A stretch of 20,086 nt of DNA from Candidatus Segatella mututuai. GTDB lineage: Bacteria > Bacteroidota > Bacteroidia > Bacteroidales > Bacteroidaceae. Under the pieces are notes generated by a model. It saw only the letters and a program-made list of their open reading frames with translations. It ran no database searches and had not been told where the DNA came from. Shown in pieces: positions 1 to 8,920 of this stretch (positions are counted from its first letter, which is position 1; the number at the start of each line of letters is the position of its first letter). The position numbers were made by a program, and so were the translations under genes. The DNA lies in the NCBI GenBank assembly GCA_002439605.1, contig DJOI01000006.1:1-20086 (forward strand). Reading direction: 5' to 3'.

Positions 1-22
1 TTATTTTTTAACTGTTACCTAA

Positions 23-2389
23 TTATTTTTTCACATACAGCTTGAAATTCTTCACGCTTCCTGGTGCTCCTTGCTCTGCCCTGGGCAAATACTCAAAGGC
101 GGATATGGTAACTTCCTTCCCCATGTCTACGATGCCGAGATGAGGGAACGAGGCACCCTTTTCGGTCTGCCAATAAGTGCTCTCCTGTAGGTCGAACATC
201 TTGTCGAGGGTAGAGTTGCCTTTCTCGCTGTCTGCATAGTAAGCCACCCAGTTGTTGCGGTCGATTCGGTTTCCCTGTGCGTCCTGCAAATAGACCTCGG
301 CAATGGCGATTTGGCTATCTCCACTTTGGCTACTTTCCGCTTGCAATGCAAAATAGCGTCCAGTCACGGGTTTCTCCAATTTGATGGTCTGCCAACCGTT
401 TCCAGATTTGAATTCGCCTTGTAGCACTGGCGTGTCGGAATTCAAGTCCATGCGATTGCCAGGTTCGTTGTGCTTGTTGCTCTTTTCAAGGTTTAGCTTG
501 TCCAACTCTGGATGGTCTTGGCAGAAGGCGGTAGGAGCTACGGTAGAGCCTGGCTTTCCAGCTTCGCCCTTAGGACCTACTACATCGAGAACGATGACCT
601 CGTTCTTGCCTTTCTTCAGCCAGCAGCCTGGCAGATACAATGTTTGCTGTGGACCGATTTGCCAGAAGCGTCCTAAGGCATGGCCGTTGACATAGACCTG
701 TCCTTTGCCGAATGCCTCCATGTTGAGGAAGGTGTCGCCCACCTTGCTGATATTGAAGTAGCCACGGTAGTAGCCTGCCTTGGTCTGTAGCCCCCGCATC
801 TTGTTGGTTGGCATATTGAGCGCCTTGACGGCGGTTTGGTAATCGTCGGCGATGGTGCTGTTGGTCCAGAGGGTAGGGGTGAGGGTAACATCGCAGTTCT
901 CCTTTTGCGAAGAGAGGGTCACGTTGCCGATGATGCCCTTGTAGTCCTTGATGGCGCGGCCAAAGTTGATTCTGCCCATGCCCTCCACCACTATTGTGAG
1001 GTTGGCACCCTGTGGCATGGCTGGCAATTCCAGTGATTTCTCGTTCTTCACACGGTCTATCTTGCCAACATACTTGCCGTTTATATAAACTTGGGCAAAG
1101 TCGTGGAACTCGCCAATGAGGGTAGAAGTACCCTCGATGGCAGGAACTGTGGTTTCATATACCATGGTTCCCCAACCCATGTCCATGTCCTCGAAACTCT
1201 GAGGGGCATTGCTTTCCTTCTGGTTGCCGATGCCATAGCTCAAAGGTTTGTATTCGGTCAACTTGAACTCTGGTACAGAGATGATGCTCATCGGAGCCTT
1301 AGGAACGGCAGGCAATTTCTTTCCATCGGTATATTTGGACATCATCTTCTGCAATTCGTAGAATTTGGGTGTAGCCAATCCCCATTCGTTGATAGGAGCA
1401 TCGTAATCGTAAGAAGTTACGTCTGGCTGGAAACCTGGAGAATTAGCACCAGCCCAATGACCGAAACTTGTGCCTCCGTGGGTCATGTAGAGTGAGAAAC
1501 TGATACCCTTTCTGAGCATCTCGTCCATGCCTTCCACCATGTCTTTGGCCGGTCGAGTCTCATGGCGAGCACCCCATTTGTCGAACCATCCGCTCCAGAA
1601 CTCTGAGCACATCTTAGGTGCGTCGGGGCGAACTTCGCCAAGGCGCTTGAATTGCTCGTCGATGTTGGCACCCGTACCGAAGTTCATCGTCCACGTCAAG
1701 TCGTCGAGGCCATTGTTGAGAAAGTTACTTGACCAGTCGCACTGGAAGAGGCTTACCTTGTCGAAGCCACTCTTCTTCACGATGTCACGGATGGCACTCA
1801 CATAAGGCTTGTCCTTTCCGTAAGAGCCATACTCGTTCTCAACTTGCACCATGATGATAGGACCACCATTTTGTATGGTGAGCGGAGCGAGTTGCTTGCC
1901 CACTTCCTTTTCGAAAATCTCCACGCGCTGCATGAAATAAGGATCTTGCTCGCGCAGGCGAATGTCTTTCTTCTTCAGCAGCCACCAGGGCAGACCTCCC
2001 ATTTCCCACTCGGCGCAGACGTATGGGCCTGGGCGTACGATGACATACATGCCGTTCTTTTGGCAAAGACGGCAGAATGCAGCTACATCGTTGTTGCCCG
2101 TGAAATCGAATTTTCCCTCTTGCTGTTCATGGATGTTCCAGAACACGTAGAGGCAAACGGTGTTCATGCCCAATGCCTTACACATTTTGATGCGGTGCTC
2201 CCAGTAAGCGCGGGGAATGCGAGGGTAGTGTAATTCGGCGGCTTTCACCACGAAAGGCTTTCCGTTCAATAGAAAAGTCTTGTTGCCTGTAGTGAAAGTA
2301 CCTCCTTTTTTTGCTTCCATCGTCGTGGTTGGTGCAACCAAGAGGAGGGAAGCCATTGCTAAAGATTGGATGGTTCTATATAACTTCAT
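23..2389 (-). CDS. GH35 beta-galactosidase, secreted, with C-terminal discoidin-like domain
   Basis: Glycoside hydrolase family 35 enzyme of 788 aa, expected to remove terminal beta-linked galactose in the periplasm or at the cell surface. The N-terminus (residues 1-26) is a signal peptide without a lipobox Cys. The GH35 TIM barrel spans roughly residues 35-350. The motif QVENEYGSY gives the predicted acid/base Glu186, and CSEFWSGW gives the predicted nucleophile Glu263, by analogy with the human GLB1 motifs. Beta-sandwich jelly-roll regions follow (about 380-620). The last ~130 residues, containing GRYFALQAES and ending in FKLYVKK, resemble an F5/8-type C (discoidin) carbohydrate-binding fold. 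It is the last gene of the PUL, 140 bp after the GH30 gene, with its own candidate terminator/promoter pair upstream. The family call is firm; substrate linkage is inferred from context. The ATG is preceded by no Shine-Dalgarno, which is normal in this phylum. Confidence 0.93.
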   Translation of the reverse strand: MKLYRTIQSLAMASLLLVAPTTTMEAKKGGTFTTGNKTFLLNGKPFVVKAAELHYPRIPRAYWEHRIKMCKALGMNTVCLYVFWNIHEQQEGKFDFTGNNDVAAFCRLCQKNGMYVIVRPGPYVCAEWEMGGLPWWLLKKKDIRLREQDPYFMQRVEIFEKEVGKQLAPLTIQNGGPIIMVQVENEYGSYGKDKPYVSAIRDIVKKSGFDKVSLFQCDWSSNFLNNGLDDLTWTMNFGTGANIDEQFKRLGEVRPDAPKMCSEFWSGWFDKWGARHETRPAKDMVEGMDEMLRKGISFSLYMTHGGTSFGHWAGANSPGFQPDVTSYDYDAPINEWGLATPKFYELQKMMSKYTDGKKLPAVPKAPMSIISVPEFKLTEYKPLSYGIGNQKESNAPQSFEDMDMGWGTMVYETTVPAIEGTSTLIGEFHDFAQVYINGKYVGKIDRVKNEKSLELPAMPQGANLTIVVEGMGRINFGRAIKDYKGIIGNVTLSSQKENCDVTLTPTLWTNSTIADDYQTAVKALNMPTNKMRGLQTKAGYYRGYFNISKVGDTFLNMEAFGKGQVYVNGHALGRFWQIGPQQTLYLPGCWLKKGKNEVIVLDVVGPKGEAGKPGSTVAPTAFCQDHPELDKLNLEKSNKHNEPGNRMDLNSDTPVLQGEFKSGNGWQTIKLEKPVTGRYFALQAESSQSGDSQIAIAEVYLQDAQGNRIDRNNWVAYYADSEKGNSTLDKMFDLQESTYWQTEKGASFPHLGIVDMGKEVTISAFEYLPRAEQGAPGSVKNFKLYVKK

Positions 2390-2456
2390 GTCTTTGTAAT
2401 TATAGCTTAGTTATAAGCCTATTTGAATTTTATAAAATATTGATTTGCTTCGATGG

Positions 2457-2464
2457 CAAAAATA
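2457..2464 (-). promoter_or_regulatory. Candidate -7 box upstream of the GH35 gene
   Basis: On the minus strand this reads TATTTTTG, a full match to the Bacteroidota -7 consensus TAnnTTTG. It would start transcription about 60 nt before the GH35 ATG. I see no TTTG -33 box 19-21 bp further upstream, so the promoter may be weak or activator-dependent. It lies directly after the candidate terminator of the GH30 gene. Confidence 0.4.
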
Positions 2465-2466
2465 CT

Positions 2467-2512
2467 AAAAATTCTCCTAAGGGAGCGTATGTAAATCGTT
2501 CAATTAGGAGAA
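2467..2512 (-). terminator. Candidate intrinsic terminator between GH30 and GH35 genes
   Basis: The perfect 9-bp arms TTCTCCTAA and TTAGGAGAA (2472-2480 and 2504-2512) are separated by 23 nt. In the minus direction the second arm is followed at once by TTTTT. The large loop and A/T-rich stem make it weaker than the terminator after susD. It could instead be an operator-type inverted repeat for the promoter box next to it. Confidence 0.4.
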
Positions 2513-2529
2513 AATATCGTTAAAATGAT

Positions 2530-4101
2530 TTATTTTTCAACGAAAGTAGTGATGCTGCGAGGCGACAAAACTGTGTTTCCATCAGAGCGTCCTACTGGAG
2601 CCAGGCTTTCGGAAGAGATGTCGCTCGTGCGATAGAGTTGCCAATTTCTCGTATTACCTTCGTCTATTTTGAATGAAACGGGTTTTAAGTCTTCGGAATA
2701 ATTAATGGCCACAATGACCCATTTACCATCCGTATTCTTATAGGCAGAGCACATCACTCCTGTTGGATCGTTGTATCCCTCTTCGATGTTTTTGCCATCG
2801 GCAGAGCGGGTGGAGATGTCAAATCGCTGTGCTCCCGGGCGAATGAACCGACTGTAGTTTCCCAAAGCCCACATCAACTTGGAATCTACAGCCCATCCGC
2901 TTTTCCAACCATCGTTGCTATAGATGCGGATAAGACCGTCGCGATAGTTGCCTCCTGCAGCGCGCCACCAGCTCCAGCTCTCGGCATTGGCATACACCAA
3001 GTCGTGGTGGATGACACGGGCTACATAGAGGGCTGTCTTCATGGAGAAGTCGTAAGGCGTGCCACCACCGATCTCCTCGTCGTTGCTCATGATGCAAATC
3101 TCTGTTTGCCAAAATTTGATGCCTTGTTGCTTGCAGGCATCCCTGAGTTGCATTCTCACCTCTCTCATGTAGGGGATGGGAGTGTTGGTCCAGTAGCTGT
3201 GTCCACAGATGAGGCGGGGCAGTTGCTTCACGTTGCCAACATAGCTTTTAGTGCTGTCTTTGCTGAAGAAAGACTTGATTTCATTTCCACGTTGCCAGTC
3301 GGTCTCATGGATTCCTAACAAACATCTGTAGTCGCTCGACTCATTGATGAGGATTTCGGTGTTGAGCTTGTTCTTTACAAGAGCTTTGCTTATCTCCTTA
3401 GCCACGTGTGCCACTTCTCGATTGGTGGCAGGACTTCCTTCTTGCTTCGGGCCGAGCCAGTTCCAATGGCCGTCAGGTTCGTTGTTCGGACTGATGTAAT
3501 CAATGTGGATGCCATCGTGCTCCTCTATTCCTTTGAGCGAAGTGGCTATGAACTTTCCGAACTTGCCATAGCAATCGTCCTTGAGGTTGATGGTTCCATC
3601 TCGCCCAGTGTTGGTAGCTAATCCATTCTTGGTAAAAAAGACAGGTGCTGAATTGCAGAAAGCAAGGAAGTAAGGCACTCCTCGTTGCTTGGCGAGTTTC
3701 AAGAATTTACGCTGTCCTGCCTGTTTGCTCCAATCATAGGTGCCATCTGCATTGAGAAAGCATTGGGTGCGAGTACCAGGTTGTATCTGTGCGGTCTCAC
3801 CTTGTTCTTCACTTCCAGCACCAAGATTAAATCTCCATATCGACAGTCCAATGCCTTTAGGTTTGCCTTGTGCGTCATTTTCGGTAGAGAAAAGCCAATC
3901 GGCAATCTGCTCTTGCTGTTTTCCCGGCCAGAGTCCTAAAAACTGCATGCTCCAGGCATCGCTGGCTCCGAAATGTTGGATGTGTTGCTCTGGCGACTGT
4001 GTAAGAATGGTATATTGTGTAGGCTTGTTGTTTGCGGAGGTTGCCCCTGGCAGTGCTGTCAACCAAGCCAATGCTCCTATTAGTATAGAGGTATTTTTCA
4101 T
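2530..4101 (-). CDS. GH30 family glycosidase, possible endo-beta-1,6-galactanase
   Basis: Secreted glycoside hydrolase of 523 aa. Residues 1-23 form a signal peptide (hydrophobic core ILIGALAWLTALPG). The body has the GH30 pattern: HFGASDAWSMQ near residue 43 (first barrel strand), SPNNEPDGHWNW giving predicted acid/base Glu208, FWQTEICIM giving predicted nucleophile Glu334, ESWSWWRA near 374, and a C-terminal beta-domain (about 435-523) ending in SPRSITTFV, typical of GH30. GH30 includes glucosylceramidases, beta-1,6-glucanases, xylanases and, in subfamily 5, endo-beta-1,6-galactanases. Pairing with a GH35 beta-galactosidase and no GH3 beta-glucosidase makes the galactanase activity the best guess, but the subfamily is not resolved by eye. 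The gene follows susD after an 87-bp gap holding a strong terminator hairpin, so its expression probably depends on partial read-through. Confidence 0.88.
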   Translation of the reverse strand: MKNTSILIGALAWLTALPGATSANNKPTQYTILTQSPEQHIQHFGASDAWSMQFLGLWPGKQQEQIADWLFSTENDAQGKPKGIGLSIWRFNLGAGSEEQGETAQIQPGTRTQCFLNADGTYDWSKQAGQRKFLKLAKQRGVPYFLAFCNSAPVFFTKNGLATNTGRDGTINLKDDCYGKFGKFIATSLKGIEEHDGIHIDYISPNNEPDGHWNWLGPKQEGSPATNREVAHVAKEISKALVKNKLNTEILINESSDYRCLLGIHETDWQRGNEIKSFFSKDSTKSYVGNVKQLPRLICGHSYWTNTPIPYMREVRMQLRDACKQQGIKFWQTEICIMSNDEEIGGGTPYDFSMKTALYVARVIHHDLVYANAESWSWWRAAGGNYRDGLIRIYSNDGWKSGWAVDSKLMWALGNYSRFIRPGAQRFDISTRSADGKNIEEGYNDPTGVMCSAYKNTDGKWVIVAINYSEDLKPVSFKIDEGNTRNWQLYRTSDISSESLAPVGRSDGNTVLSPRSITTFVEK

Positions 4102-4117
4102 ATTTCAGGATGATTTG

Positions 4118-4153
4118 AAAAAAAATGAGGGGACAGGCAACATGCCTGCCCCC
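4118..4153 (-). terminator. Intrinsic terminator after susD
   Basis: On the minus strand a 10-bp stem (GGGGGCAGGC with GCCTGTCCCC, one G-U pair) with the 5-nt loop ATGTT is followed by TCA and eight T residues. This is a canonical Rho-independent structure about 35 nt after the susD stop. It separates the uptake genes from the two hydrolase genes, and no promoter box is evident between it and the GH30 ATG. Confidence 0.8.
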
Positions 4154-4188
4154 TATGTTTATGTCTTCTACTTCTTGTTTGCTATTCT

Positions 4189-5805
4189 TTATTGATAACC
4201 CTCGTTCTGTTTGATGGTACCGTTACTCATGGTAATCTCAGAGTTAGGAATGGCATAGAGAAGATCGCGAGGCGCCTGGAAGTTGATGCCCTTGTTGCTA
4301 TTCTCCTGTTGGTTGGTGGTTTCGTATGGGTCGGTAGAGGTCTCTGTGTTGTATTTTACAAAAGTACCATTAGGACCGAAGAGGTGCTCCATCATGGTTT
4401 TCCCGTCATCCATCTTCCAACGGCGAATGTCATCAAGACGAGTTCCTTCGAGAGCTAACTCCAAGCGGCGCTCGGTGCGGATGGCGTCACGGAGTGCTGT
4501 GCCTGTGGAAGTGATGTCTTGCAAGTGTACACGGTTGCGTATCTGTTTCAATGCCCACTGTGCCTCGCTGTCGTGGTTGAGGGCATTCTCTACCTCTGCA
4601 TACATCAGCAATACCTCTGCATAGCGCATCAAGCGGATATTCAATGCATTGTGTGCGGCATCATAAGGGCTGGGGCGCTTGGCCACAGGAATGTAGAGCT
4701 TCATGTTGCATCTACCAGACTTATGGTTCTTCGCAGAGATGGAATATGGATTGTCTTTGTTCCAAGTATCATCTCCTGGTACGTCTGTTTGTCCATCGTG
4801 TAGGATGGTATATTTCAGGCGAATCTCGTCACCGGCATTCTTGAAGGCATTCTCCAAGTCGCTGGTTGGAAGCCCCCATGCCCATCCTTTGTCATCACGA
4901 GAACCTACTACCACAGAGTAACGCTGTCCCAGAGCATACTGAGTGTCGTCGCTACACTGAATTTCAAAGATGCTCTCATCTCCATTGTCGTAATCCATGT
5001 TCCATACCTTGCTGAAATCATCCATCAACTTATACTCTGGAGTACCACTGGCGTATGAGCCACGGCAGCAGAGGTCTTGCAAGAGAGGTTCTGCCTTGTC
5101 ATACTTGCCCTGGTAGAGATAGGCTTTGGCCAGATAAGCTTTGGCTGCGCCACTTGTGGCACGTCCCATGTCGGCATCGCTATATTCTGCTTTCTTTGGG
5201 AGGTCGGCAATGGCATCCTTGAAGTCTTGCTCTATCTGCGCATAAGTTTCTTCTTTTGTGGCACGGGTGATGCCCTGTACTTCTGAAGGCATGAGCAATG
5301 ACTTGACCAATGGGACGCCACCAAAGTTCTTCACCAAGTCGAAGTAATAAAAACCACGTAGGAACTTAGCCTCTGCGATCAATCGCTTCTGTAGCTTTTC
5401 ATCAGTGAAAGTTACTTCTGGTATCTTGTTGATGGCGATGTTGCACTGGGTGATGCCCTTGTAGCGGTACTGCCAGAAGTTTTGGCAAGCATTGCCCAAG
5501 TCGATGGTGTTGCCGGTGAACTGAGCGGCGGGTCGATAATCACCAGGGTCTTGAGCGGTATTCCCCATCCAGCAATCGTCGGTGGTCATGTTGCACATGT
5601 TGTAGAACTTGTAAATCTGCCACCAATCACGACCATCAAGGTAGTTGTAGCAACCTGTGATTTGCTTCTCGCATTCTTCCTCTGTTGTGAAGTAGTTAGT
5701 CATGTCTTGTTGGCCACGTATTGGCTCGTCAAGGAAGTCTGAGCATGATGTCATGCCCATAGCCAAGGCTGAGGCCAAGGTCAAACCAATGATATATCTT
5801 TTCAT
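4189..5805 (-). CDS. susD: SusD/RagB-family glycan-binding outer membrane lipoprotein
   Basis: A 538-aa SusD homologue, the surface lid of the SusC transporter that captures glycan and delivers it to the channel. A lipoprotein signal ends at Cys21 (LAMGMTSC), followed by SDFLDEP, a common SusD N-terminus. TPR-type helices are visible at AEAKFLRGFYYFDLVKNFGG (about 144-163), a typical SusD signature with the GGVPLV continuation. The C-terminal family signatures are also present: MRYAEVLLMYAEVENAL and RTERRLELALEGTRLDDIRRW. Length is normal for the family. It lies 48 bp after the susC gene, as in nearly all PULs. The gene symbol denotes family membership; the ligand is not starch-specific by any evidence here. 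Confidence 0.95.
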   Translation of the reverse strand: MKRYIIGLTLASALAMGMTSCSDFLDEPIRGQQDMTNYFTTEEECEKQITGCYNYLDGRDWWQIYKFYNMCNMTTDDCWMGNTAQDPGDYRPAAQFTGNTIDLGNACQNFWQYRYKGITQCNIAINKIPEVTFTDEKLQKRLIAEAKFLRGFYYFDLVKNFGGVPLVKSLLMPSEVQGITRATKEETYAQIEQDFKDAIADLPKKAEYSDADMGRATSGAAKAYLAKAYLYQGKYDKAEPLLQDLCCRGSYASGTPEYKLMDDFSKVWNMDYDNGDESIFEIQCSDDTQYALGQRYSVVVGSRDDKGWAWGLPTSDLENAFKNAGDEIRLKYTILHDGQTDVPGDDTWNKDNPYSISAKNHKSGRCNMKLYIPVAKRPSPYDAAHNALNIRLMRYAEVLLMYAEVENALNHDSEAQWALKQIRNRVHLQDITSTGTALRDAIRTERRLELALEGTRLDDIRRWKMDDGKTMMEHLFGPNGTFVKYNTETSTDPYETTNQQENSNKGINFQAPRDLLYAIPNSEITMSNGTIKQNEGYQ

Positions 5806-5853
5806 AATCTTTGTTCCTTAATATTTTTGATGATACATATTTAAAAAAATGTA

Positions 5854-8800
5854 TTAGAAGCTCATGTTCAACCCAAAGAGGAAGGTACGTGGGTTGGGAT
5901 AACCGCTATAGTCGATACCTGCCTCTGTCACACTTTTGCCCATGGAAGCCGTCTCAGGATCGGCACCTGAGTAGCTTGTGATGGTAAATAGGTTTTGTGC
6001 AGAGAATGACAAGCGTAGATTGAGCTTGTTGTTGAACCATTTCTTTGGCAAAGTGTAGCCTATCTGAAGCAACTTGCAGCGGAAGTAAGAACCGTCTTCT
6101 ACGAAGAAGTCAGATACTCGCTTGTAGTTCATGTTGGCGTCATTCACAGAGAGGCGAGGATATTCTGCGCCCGTGTTATCTGCGCGCCATGTCTTGTCGT
6201 AGGTGCCTGCATACACATTCTCTCCATTGGTTCCTGCATAACGCCCCTTGTTGAGGTTGTAGATGTCGTTGCCAATAGTGCCATAGAAGTTAGCTGTGAA
6301 GTCGATACCTTTCCAGGCGGCATTGAGGTTCAAGCCCACCATGAGGTCTGGGAATGGATTACCAATATGTGTCTTGTCGCCGGAGTCGATCACGCCATCG
6401 TTGTTTAAATCCACAAAGCGAAGGTCGCCTGGTTTGGCATTGGGCTGCAAGGCTGTGCCATGTTCGTTGGTGTAGCTCTTTACCTCGGTCTCATTTTGGA
6501 AAATACCGTCTGTCTTATAACCCCAGAATTGGCTGAGAGATTCTCCTTCGGCATTGCGAACGATATAGTCGCCGCTGAATCCACCCGACCAGATGTAGTC
6601 GCCGTTCAATTTCAAGGCTTTGTTCTTCACTTGCGAGAGGTTCAAGCCGATGCCGTATGTAAAGTCTCCTGCCTGATCGTTCCAGTTGATTCCTAATTCC
6701 CAACCAGTGGCCTTCATCTTGCCTACGTTCTCCCACATCTGACCGTTCCACATTGGATAACCCAAGATGAGAAGGTTGTCTTTCTTCATTAACATATCGT
6801 GGGATGTCTTCTCGAAATAGTCGGCTGTAACCTTCAAGCGGCTCTGGAGGAGAGCGAGGTCGAGACCTATGTTCCAGTCTTCCACTGTCTCCCATTTCAA
6901 GTTGCTGTTACCGATGCCACTAACAGTGGAGCCAATGACACGATTGTTGCCGAAAACATAATCGGTTGTACCGATGGAGCTGAGGTATGCAGAGTTGTCG
7001 ATGTTCTGATTACCAACCTTACCCCAACCCGCACGAATCTTGATGTCGTCGAATATCTTTTGGTTCTTCATAAACTCCTCGCCTGTCAAACGGTAAGCAG
7101 CTGATACTGATGGGAACGTAGCCCACTTGTTCTCCTTGGAGAACTTAGAGGAACCATCCACACGGATAGAGGCAGTCAGATAATACTTCTCTGCATAATT
7201 GTACATCACACGACCCAGGTATGAAATCAAAGATGTGAAACTATCTGTACCTGTGGCGGCTGGATTCTTTGTTCCTGAGCTTGGGTAACGAAGTGTCTCG
7301 TCGTTGTTTGGTATGTTCTCTGAGTACGCTTGTGCCCAATAGTCTTGGAAACGCTCCATCGTGTAACCGCCCATCAAGTTGATGTTGTGCTTCTTGTTGA
7401 GGGTTGTCATGTAGTTTACGGTGTTGGTCCAGTTCCAATCTACCCAGTTTTCCATCTTGCGGGTGGAGTTGTTGTTCTCGTTTTGCTCCAAGTTGTCGAT
7501 GAAGAAGTTTACGTTGAATGTATCTGTCCTGCGGAAACGAGCATTCAAGCCAAATTGTGATTTGATGGTCAACCCCTTGATAGGAGTCAGACTGATGTAT
7601 GGAGTGGCGAGCAATCCATACTCACTGACACCAGAGTCCATACGATACATTGTTGCCACAGGGTTCCACTTCTCATTGTTGTTGGAGCGGGCGTAGTTGC
7701 TGTATGGATTACTGGTCCATTCGCTCTTGTCACGCATCACTGGGGTAGTAGGATCCATTGCCATGATATCATCCAGCCAATTTGTTGTGTCGTCCCACTG
7801 CTTTGGTGTGTCATTCCACTGCTCGTAGCGAGGAGTGAAGTCAATGCCTGCCTTGACGATTTTATTGAAATTGTACTCAGTGGAGAAACGAGCTGAGAGT
7901 TTCTGCCACTGACCCACTTTGTACTGTGAGTCTTGCTTGTAGTAGCCGATGCTACCTGAGTATATCATCTTGTCGTTACCACCCGAGAAATTGAGATCGT
8001 AATTCTGCTGCACTGCAACATCGTTGATACATTCTTTCCACCAGTCGGTATATACGTCTGTAGACCCTTTGAAAGGAGAGACATTGCCGTCATTGGTATA
8101 GCGAGCATCAAATACTTTCTTGTATTCCTCTGAGTCTGCCATCTTCTGCTTCTTCAGGGTCTGGAGACCTACGGTGGCTGTTACGTTGAACTTCGCATCA
8201 CCTTTCTTGCCTTTCTTGGTGGTAATCAATACGACACCATTCGAAGCGCGAGTACCATAGATGGCAGATGCAGAGGCATCCTTCAACACCTGCATGCTCT
8301 CGATGTCATTTTGGTTGAGAAAGCTGATGTCGGTACCTACAGGCATGCCATCCACAACGTAGAGAGGGTCTGAACCATTGACGGTTGTGACACCACGGAT
8401 GATGACACGAGGAGATGAACCAGGGCTACCAGTGCCACTTACCTGAACACCGTTCACCTGACCTTGGAGGGCGTTCATGACATTACCCGTAGAGAGCTTC
8501 TCCAGCTTATCTCCCTTGATGGCGGAGATGGAACTGGTGAGGTCGCCTTTCTTAACCTGGCCATAACCGATTACGACTATTTCATTCAAGTCGGTGGCAT
8601 TGTCTTTCATTACGATGTTGATCTGCGAACGGTTGCCTACCTTGATTTCCTGATTGGCCATACCCACGTAAGAGATAACGAGGGTCGCGTTTTTGTCGGC
8701 TTCGATAGTGTAGTTACCGTCCAAGTCGGTTACAGCGCCTTTGGCAGAACCCTTCACCTTTACATAAGCACCGATTACAGGTTCATTGTTGCCATCTACT

Positions 8801-8886
8801 ACTGTACCTGTCACCTTGGTGCTCTGAGCATTCATGCTCAGGGCAAAACAGGTGGCTATGGCTGTTGCATAATATCTTTTTTTCAT
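5854..8886 (-). CDS. susC: SusC/RagA-family TonB-dependent outer membrane transporter
   Basis: A 1010-aa TonB-dependent glycan importer that forms a complex with the SusD encoded just downstream. Residues 1-20 are a signal peptide. A carboxypeptidase-regulatory-like beta-sandwich follows (about 23-95; VTGTVVDGNNEPVIGAYV). The SusC hallmark NEIVVIGYG lies near residue 101, the plug domain at about 112-225 (RVIIRGVTTV, DPLYVVDG, VLKDASASAIYG, NGVVLITTKKG), and the rest is a 22-strand beta barrel. The C-terminus ends ...FLFGLNMSF with the terminal Phe that outer membrane insertion needs. No N-terminal STN signalling domain is present, so control through an anti-sigma factor is unlikely; this fits with the neighbouring HTCS as regulator. 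It starts 34 bp after the stop of the upstream lipoprotein gene. Confidence 0.96.
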   Translation of the reverse strand: MKKRYYATAIATCFALSMNAQSTKVTGTVVDGNNEPVIGAYVKVKGSAKGAVTDLDGNYTIEADKNATLVISYVGMANQEIKVGNRSQINIVMKDNATDLNEIVVIGYGQVKKGDLTSSISAIKGDKLEKLSTGNVMNALQGQVNGVQVSGTGSPGSSPRVIIRGVTTVNGSDPLYVVDGMPVGTDISFLNQNDIESMQVLKDASASAIYGTRASNGVVLITTKKGKKGDAKFNVTATVGLQTLKKQKMADSEEYKKVFDARYTNDGNVSPFKGSTDVYTDWWKECINDVAVQQNYDLNFSGGNDKMIYSGSIGYYKQDSQYKVGQWQKLSARFSTEYNFNKIVKAGIDFTPRYEQWNDTPKQWDDTTNWLDDIMAMDPTTPVMRDKSEWTSNPYSNYARSNNNEKWNPVATMYRMDSGVSEYGLLATPYISLTPIKGLTIKSQFGLNARFRRTDTFNVNFFIDNLEQNENNNSTRKMENWVDWNWTNTVNYMTTLNKKHNINLMGGYTMERFQDYWAQAYSENIPNNDETLRYPSSGTKNPAATGTDSFTSLISYLGRVMYNYAEKYYLTASIRVDGSSKFSKENKWATFPSVSAAYRLTGEEFMKNQKIFDDIKIRAGWGKVGNQNIDNSAYLSSIGTTDYVFGNNRVIGSTVSGIGNSNLKWETVEDWNIGLDLALLQSRLKVTADYFEKTSHDMLMKKDNLLILGYPMWNGQMWENVGKMKATGWELGINWNDQAGDFTYGIGLNLSQVKNKALKLNGDYIWSGGFSGDYIVRNAEGESLSQFWGYKTDGIFQNETEVKSYTNEHGTALQPNAKPGDLRFVDLNNDGVIDSGDKTHIGNPFPDLMVGLNLNAAWKGIDFTANFYGTIGNDIYNLNKGRYAGTNGENVYAGTYDKTWRADNTGAEYPRLSVNDANMNYKRVSDFFVEDGSYFRCKLLQIGYTLPKKWFNNKLNLRLSFSAQNLFTITSYSGADPETASMGKSVTEAGIDYSGYPNPRTFLFGLNMSF

Positions 8887-8920
8887 TTTGCTTTTTATAT
8901 AAATGTGGGATGAATGATTT

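Noticed and set aside
8464..8913. A 149-codon plus-strand frame
   Set aside because: It is antisense to the signal peptide, regulatory domain and plug of susC, with no promoter or family match.
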